The translations under genes were made by a program, and so were the position numbers. From the NCBI GenBank assembly GCA_002706605.1, contig PALT01000034.1, positions 62,001 through 126,000 on the forward strand: a stretch of 64,000 nucleotides of DNA. Direction: 5' to 3'. The stretch is from Rhodovulum sp. (GTDB taxonomy: Bacteria > Pseudomonadota > Alphaproteobacteria > Rhodobacterales > Rhodobacteraceae). The notes under the pieces are model-generated. The model saw only the letters and a program-made list of their open reading frames with translations. It did no database searches and was not told the origin of the DNA. Shown here one piece after another: positions 59,468 through 64,000 of the stretch (position 1 is the stretch's first letter; every line of letters begins with the position of its first letter).

Positions 59468-60736
59468 ATGAAGAACGTAGCAACCACCGTGTCGGCGATT
59501 GCACTGGGTGCGGCGATGACAGCCGGTGCCGCACACGCAGGTCAGCAAGAGGTCCTGAACACCTATGCCGACATCGCCGATGCTGTTTACACCGACAGCC
59601 TGACCACCGCGAAAACCCTGCAAGAGGCGGTCAACGCCCTGGTCGCGGCCCCGTCGGCAGAGAACCTGCAGGCGGCCAAGGACGCATGGCTGGCGGCGCG
59701 CGTTCCCTATCAGCAGTCCGAGGTCTTCCGGTTCGGCAACGCGATCGTTGATGATTGGGAAGGTAAGGTCAACGCATGGCCGCTGGACGAGGGTCTGATC
59801 GACTATGTTGATGCGGCCTATGGCGGTGCGACGGATGAAAACACCTATGCGGTTCTGAACGTGGTTGCGACGCCGACCTTTACCCTGTCGGGTGCGGAGA
59901 TCGACGCCACCGCGATCACGCCCGCCCTGTTGGCCGAAACCCTGCATGAAGCCGACGCGGTCGAGGCCAACGTCGCCACCGGTTATCACGCGATTGAATT
60001 CCTGCTGTGGGGGCAGGACCTGAACGGGACCAAGGCGGGCGCAGGCAACCGTCCGTGGACCGATTTTGCCGCTGGTGAAGACTGCACCAATGGCAACTGT
60101 GACCGTCGGGGCGAATACCTGACGGCAGCCACCGAACTGCTGGTTTCCGATCTGGAATGGATGGCGGCCCAATGGGGGGCCGAGGGTGAGGCACGCCAAA
60201 CCCTGCTTGATGATCCCGACGCGGGGATTGTCGCCATCCTGACCGGCATGGGCAGCCTTTCCTATGGCGAACAGGCTGGCGAGCGGATGAAGCTGGGCGT
60301 GCTGTTGAACGACCCCGAGGAAGAGCACGATTGTTTCTCGGACAACACGCACAACAGCCATTTCTACGACGGTCTGGGCATCCGCAACGTCTATGTGGGT
60401 GAATATGTCGGCGTAGACGGGCGCGTTGTGTCGGGCGAGAGCCTGTCGTCGCTGGTCGCGGCCGCAGATGCGGATGTTGACGCGGCTCTGAATGCGGCGC
60501 TGGACAAGACCATGTTCGAACTGGCCCAGATCAAGATCGCGGCCGAGGCGGGCTTTAGCTATGACATGATGCTGGAGCGCGGCAATGCCGAGGGTGAGGC
60601 GTTGATCCTGTCCGCTGTGGACGCGCTTGTCGGGCAGACCCGCGAGATTGAGCGCGCGGTGTCCGCCCTTGGCCTTGACCAGATCGGGTTTGAAGGCAGC
60701 GATAGCTTGGACAACCCCGACGCGGTGTTCCAATAA
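59468..60736 (+). CDS. Imelysin-family iron-regulated protein (HxxE present)
   Basis: A 422-residue periplasmic protein with a signal peptide (about 1-24, AAHAG). The peptidase M75/imelysin domain carries the GxHxxE motif at residues 172-177 (GYHAIE; His174, Glu177), which in this family is a metal-linked site and not a proven protease centre. The C-terminal half repeats the helical bundle. It resembles IrpA-type proteins of iron uptake systems. Followed by a di-haem protein and a second imelysin gene. Confidence 0.93.
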   Translation: MKNVATTVSAIALGAAMTAGAAHAGQQEVLNTYADIADAVYTDSLTTAKTLQEAVNALVAAPSAENLQAAKDAWLAARVPYQQSEVFRFGNAIVDDWEGKVNAWPLDEGLIDYVDAAYGGATDENTYAVLNVVATPTFTLSGAEIDATAITPALLAETLHEADAVEANVATGYHAIEFLLWGQDLNGTKAGAGNRPWTDFAAGEDCTNGNCDRRGEYLTAATELLVSDLEWMAAQWGAEGEARQTLLDDPDAGIVAILTGMGSLSYGEQAGERMKLGVLLNDPEEEHDCFSDNTHNSHFYDGLGIRNVYVGEYVGVDGRVVSGESLSSLVAAADADVDAALNAALDKTMFELAQIKIAAEAGFSYDMMLERGNAEGEALILSAVDALVGQTREIERAVSALGLDQIGFEGSDSLDNPDAVFQ

Positions 60737-60744
60737 GACCAAAA

Positions 60745-60767
60745 CGGGGGGCCAGATCGGCCCCCCG
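60745..60767 (+). terminator. GC-rich hairpin between imelysin and di-haem genes
   Basis: CGGGGGGCC (60745-60753) and GGCCCCCCG (60759-60767) pair perfectly around a five-base loop, 9 bases after the imelysin stop. No T tract follows, so it may stabilise the upstream mRNA or only partly stop transcription within the operon. Confidence 0.5.
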
Positions 60768-60819
60768 ACCCCTTTGATGATCCCAGCCAGCGGTCCAGCC
60801 GCGCCAGGAGTATCCGAAA

Positions 60820-62397
60820 ATGACTATGGGTTCGCGTGCAGTGATGACTGCGTTCAATCTGGTTTTGGCCACCGGTATCGCGCTGGGGGCAGGGGCCGCA
60901 GGGGCCGAACCCGCGACCATCTGGGACGATCCGCATCTGTCGGTGATCCCACGCACCGCCAAAGAGGCCGCGCGCATCGCCGCCGTCACCGCGCCGACCA
61001 CCGATTTTTCCAAACCTGAATCCTTTGAAACCAATCCCGCCGGTGCCGCCACAGTGCGCGCACGCACGGATGCCGACGCGTTTTCCCAACCCTCGGGCAA
61101 CATCGAATTCGCGCGTGAGCTGGATTTCAAGTTGGGCAACGGGTTGTTCAAAAAGCTCTGGGTGTCTTCGCCGTCCTCGACCTTGGCGTCCGACGGGTTG
61201 GGGCCCATCTACAACGCGCGGTCGTGTCAGCGGTGCCACCTGAAAGACGGACGCGGCCATACACCGGTTGATGCCAGTGACGATGCAGTGTCGATGTTCC
61301 TACGCGTGTCTGTGCCCGCCACCGAACAGGACCAGATGACCGCGATAGAGGCCCATCTGGCCGATCTGGGCGACACGACGCCCCGCACACGTCCCGAACC
61401 GACCTATGGCGGCCAGTTTCAGGACTTCGGCATAGCCGGTCACGCGTCCGAGGGGCGGATGGTGATTGAATACACGGTCGAACCTGTGGAACTGGCGGAC
61501 GGTACTGTGGTTGAACTGCGCCGCCCGACCTACAGCGTGGCCGATCTGGGCTATGGCGCTATGGCCGAGGACACGATGTTTTCGCCCCGCGTGGCGCCGC
61601 CGATGATCGGTCTGGGCCTCTTGGAGGCGATCCCCGCCGCCGACATCATTGCAAACGCCGATCCCGAGGACGCGGATGGCGACGGTATTTCGGGCAAGCC
61701 ACAGATCGTTTGGTCTGCCGAGTTTGATCGCCCGATGCTGGGCCGGTTCGGATGGAAGGGCGGTAATCCCACCGTTCGCCAGCAAAGCGCCGAGGCCTTT
61801 GCCGGAGACATCGGGATTTCCAGCCCCCTTGTGAACCGCCCTCATGGCGATTGCACCACGGCCCAAGACGCCTGTGTCACTGCCCCGCATGGCGATAATG
61901 ATGATCGCGGGTTCGAAATTGACGCCGAGGGTCTGGACCTTGTGACCTTTTACATCCGCAACTTGGCCGTGCCTGCGCGCCGCGACATTGACGACCCGAC
62001 CGTTTTGCAGGGAAAACAGGTGTTCTATGACGCCGGTTGCACCTCGTGCCACACGCCGAAATACGTCACCAACCGCCTGAATGATCAGCCCGAGCAGAGC
62101 TTTCAACTGATCTGGCCCTACACGGATCTGCTCTTGCACGATATGGGTGCCGGTCTGGCCGACAACCGTCCCGAGGGGCGCGCGAACGGGCAGGAATGGA
62201 AAACGCCGCCCCTGTGGGGGATCGGCCTGACGGAACAAGTGAACGGCCATACGCAGTTTCTGCATGACGGGCGGGCGCGCAGTTTGCTAGAGGCAGTACT
62301 GTGGCACGGCGGTGAGGCCCAAGCGGCCCGCGATCATGTGGTCGACCTGTCTGCCGAGGACCGGAATGCGCTGATAGAATTTTTGGAAAGCCTATGA
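60820..62397 (+). CDS. Di-haem oxidoreductase-like protein (thiol oxidoreductase/IrpB type)
   Basis: A 525-residue periplasmic protein with a signal peptide (about 1-30). It has two haem c sites, CQRCH (Cys136-His140) and CTSCH (Cys407-His411), spaced as in the di-haem oxidoreductase (DHOR) family, related to MauG-type peroxidases. The family is linked to imelysin genes in many genomes and may oxidise or transfer electrons to Fe(II) or a protein partner; the reaction is unproven. Its stop overlaps the second imelysin start (ATGA). Confidence 0.9.
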   Translation: MTMGSRAVMTAFNLVLATGIALGAGAAGAEPATIWDDPHLSVIPRTAKEAARIAAVTAPTTDFSKPESFETNPAGAATVRARTDADAFSQPSGNIEFARELDFKLGNGLFKKLWVSSPSSTLASDGLGPIYNARSCQRCHLKDGRGHTPVDASDDAVSMFLRVSVPATEQDQMTAIEAHLADLGDTTPRTRPEPTYGGQFQDFGIAGHASEGRMVIEYTVEPVELADGTVVELRRPTYSVADLGYGAMAEDTMFSPRVAPPMIGLGLLEAIPAADIIANADPEDADGDGISGKPQIVWSAEFDRPMLGRFGWKGGNPTVRQQSAEAFAGDIGISSPLVNRPHGDCTTAQDACVTAPHGDNDDRGFEIDAEGLDLVTFYIRNLAVPARRDIDDPTVLQGKQVFYDAGCTSCHTPKYVTNRLNDQPEQSFQLIWPYTDLLLHDMGAGLADNRPEGRANGQEWKTPPLWGIGLTEQVNGHTQFLHDGRARSLLEAVLWHGGEAQAARDHVVDLSAEDRNALIEFLESL

Positions 62398-63383
62398 AAC
62401 ATCTGATTTTTGCGGCCGCGGTCGTTGTCGCGGCGCCCGCATATGCGGATGTAAAGGACGCAGTGGAAAACCACGCCCTGCCTGCGATTGACGCGTTCCA
62501 TACGGCCGCAACGGATTTATTCGAGGCCTCGATCCGTGACTGTCTGGCCGAGGCGATGGTCGATCCCTATAACGCCGCCTATGACGCGTGGATGGGCATG
62601 TCGCATCTGCAGGCCGGACCGGTCGAAACGGGTGGGCGTGGTCTGGCGATTGCGTTCTGGCCCGATAAACGAGGCATGGTTCAGCGCACCGTGACCCGCA
62701 TGGTGGCCGATCAGGACCCGATCGTGACGAACCCCGACGAATTCGGTGAGGTGTCGATTGCGGGGCGGGGCCTGTTCGCGCTGGAATATCTGTTGTTCGA
62801 TCCGGAACTGTCGATCTATCAGGCGGGCGATTACACCTGTGCCATGGTGCGCGCGATCAGTGCCGATATGGTCACCATGGCCGAGGAGATCCAAGCCGAA
62901 TGGACACAGGACTATGGCCCGTCCCTGATCAATGCGGGGGCCGAGGGGAACACGCGGTTCTTGTCCCCGGTCGAGGCACAGCGCGCGATCTATACATCTA
63001 TCGTGACGGGACTGGAATTCACCGCCGATCAACGCCTTGGCCGTCCCCTTGGTACGTTCGACACGCCCCGCCCTACGCGGGCCGAGGCGTGGCGCTCTAC
63101 CCGCAGCCTGCGCAATGTCGAACTGTCCCTGAACGCGCTCTATGATCTGGCTCAGGAATTTGCCGATGGGCCGACACCCACGATGGACGCCGCGTTTGAG
63201 CGCGCGATGAACTCTGTTCAGAAATTCGGCGATCCGGTTTTCGCGCGGGTGGCGGACCCGCAGGGCTGGTTCGAGGCGGATGTGATGCGCCAATCGATCA
63301 AACAGGTCGAACAGGCAATCGCCACTGATATAGGAGAGCCGCTGGGGATCGCGGCCGGTTTCAACTCTTCGGACGGGGATTGA
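62394..63383 (+). CDS. Second imelysin-family protein, motif His replaced
   Basis: A 329-residue periplasmic protein with a signal peptide (about 1-18, PAYAD). It has a single imelysin-type domain. At the place of GxHxxE it has G-L-F-A-L-E (residues 126-131), so the His is a Phe while the Glu is kept. It overlaps the di-haem gene (ATGA) and is followed after 2 bases by the DUF1513 gene. A pair of different imelysins around a di-haem protein suggests distinct roles, one binding metal and the other structural. Confidence 0.88.
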   Translation: MKHLIFAAAVVVAAPAYADVKDAVENHALPAIDAFHTAATDLFEASIRDCLAEAMVDPYNAAYDAWMGMSHLQAGPVETGGRGLAIAFWPDKRGMVQRTVTRMVADQDPIVTNPDEFGEVSIAGRGLFALEYLLFDPELSIYQAGDYTCAMVRAISADMVTMAEEIQAEWTQDYGPSLINAGAEGNTRFLSPVEAQRAIYTSIVTGLEFTADQRLGRPLGTFDTPRPTRAEAWRSTRSLRNVELSLNALYDLAQEFADGPTPTMDAAFERAMNSVQKFGDPVFARVADPQGWFEADVMRQSIKQVEQAIATDIGEPLGIAAGFNSSDGD

Positions 63384-63385
63384 TA

Positions 63386-64000
63386 ATGCCAACGCGTCGT
63401 CAAGTACTTGGAACGTTTCTGGCCGGATTGGCCGCCCCGCGCATCGGCTGGGCCGCGGCGGGTAGCCCTGCCTATCTGGGTGCCGCGAAAGAGGCCGATG
63501 GGCAGTTCGCCCTGTTCGGTCTGGATGAGGCGGGGATGGATGTTTTCCGTATCCCGCTGCCTGATCGCGGTCATGCTGCCGCCTGTCACCCGACTGTGCC
63601 CGAGGCCGTGGCCTTTGCCCGCCGTCCGGGTCGGTTCGCGATTGTTCTGGATTGCGTCACGGGTCAGGTCACGCACCAGATGGATGCGCCCGACGGGCAC
63701 CATTTTTATGGCCACGGCGTGTTCATCGGCGGCGGCGATATCCTTGCCACTACCGAGAACCATATCGATAGTGGTCAGGGCCGGATCGGTCTATGGTCGC
63801 GGTCCCAAGGGTACAAACGCATTGGCGAATTCGCCTCGCACGGGATTGGCCCCCACGACATCCGCCGGTTGGATGGGGACGTGTTGGTCGTGGCGAATGG
63901 CGGTATCCTGACCCATCCCGATCATGGGCGGGACAAGCTGAACCTTGATACAATGCGCCCGAACCTTGCCTATCTGTCGAGTGCTGGCGAGGTGCTGGAT
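63386..64000 (+). CDS. DUF1513 beta-propeller protein, 3' end missing
   Basis: An open frame of 205 codons that runs off the window. The N-terminus (TRRQVLGTFLAGLAAPRIGW) is a twin-arginine signal. The body has blades such as 'GHFYGHGVFIGGGDILATTE'-like stretches (around residues 107-125), typical of DUF1513, a propeller family regularly last in imelysin/di-haem operons. It starts 2 bases after the second imelysin stop. A different forward frame over the same bases is a shadow. The role in iron uptake is inferred from synteny. Confidence 0.88.
   Translation, partial: MPTRRQVLGTFLAGLAAPRIGWAAAGSPAYLGAAKEADGQFALFGLDEAGMDVFRIPLPDRGHAAACHPTVPEAVAFARRPGRFAIVLDCVTGQVTHQMDAPDGHHFYGHGVFIGGGDILATTENHIDSGQGRIGLWSRSQGYKRIGEFASHGIGPHDIRRLDGDVLVVANGGILTHPDHGRDKLNLDTMRPNLAYLSSAGEVLD

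Noticed and set aside
63408-63911. A forward frame of 167 codons at the right end
   Set aside because: The in-register frame from 63386 gives a Tat signal and DUF1513 motifs and stays open to the window end; the other frame is a shadow.
1-64000. CRISPR arrays, tRNA or rRNA genes, insertion sequences and prophage genes
   Set aside because: None were found on reading; there are no regularly spaced repeats, transposase motifs or structural RNA signatures.

Overview
The window is about 62-63% G+C, densely coded, and has many ATGA-type start/stop overlaps. Its gene content points to a marine alphaproteobacterium of the Rhodobacterales (Roseobacter group): an infA-maf-RNase E/G-yacG block, an ALDH16-type aldehyde dehydrogenase beside deoC, a PQQ alcohol-oxidation island, a tad pilus locus and a hemP/imelysin iron operon. 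I saw no rRNA or tRNA gene, CRISPR array, insertion sequence or prophage.

Layout. 1-4.3 kb (+): end of a low-molecular-weight phosphatase gene, then NTF2-like, GNAT, nitrilase, infA, maf, RNase E/G and yacG. 4.3-9.4 kb (-): a five-gene redox operon made of an NADH/FAD/[2Fe-2S]/haem-b membrane flavoprotein, an 11-haem c-type cytochrome, a DUF3365 haem protein, a monohaem cytochrome c and a single-domain globin. 9.8-14.1 kb (+): deoC, ALDH16-type dehydrogenase, HAD phosphatase and a TusA-like protein. 14.1-15.3 kb: mobA (-) and a DUF2478 gene (+). 15.7-23.5 kb (+): adenylate kinase, DUF4212/ActP-type acetate symporter, then a signalling group (cNMP/CBS/DUF294 protein, membrane protein, receiver, and a degenerate sensor kinase fused to a DEDDh exonuclease).

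23.5-47.3 kb is a PQQ-dependent alcohol-oxidation island. A LuxR-type response regulator, a FIST (NosP-like) sensor and a NahK/ErcS'-like hybrid kinase precede a quinoprotein alcohol dehydrogenase with the Asp-x-Asp signature of lanthanide enzymes. Around it are two cytochromes c (one PedF-like), substrate-binding proteins, an ABC-2 exporter, a beta-propeller protein, a form II (AYRGAGR) molybdenum hydroxylase (coxG-S-L-M) that could oxidise the aldehyde product, and a NosR-like membrane flavoprotein with its ApbE flavin transferase. The permease matching one binding protein and ATPase lies 14 kb away at the island's far end. Four divergent intergenic regions of the island share a TACGACC/GGTCGTA half-site, a candidate operator.

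47.3-57.3 kb (-): tad (Flp pilus) genes flp, cpaB, tadG, two tadE-like genes, tadZ, tadA, tadB and tadC, then a LuxR regulator and prepilin peptidase. No secretin or CpaD is present here. 57.5-64 kb: a LysR regulator (-) divergent from an iron-acquisition operon (small ORF, hemP, unknown, imelysin, di-haem peroxidase-like protein, second imelysin, DUF1513 protein cut by the window end). The divergent promoter carries two copies of CCGACT-N5-AGTCAGG.

The strongest candidates for undescribed biology are the 4.3-9.4 kb redox operon with its two-hairpin leader, the shared operator and split transporter of the alcohol island, the sensor-exonuclease fusion, and the tandem operator of the imelysin operon.
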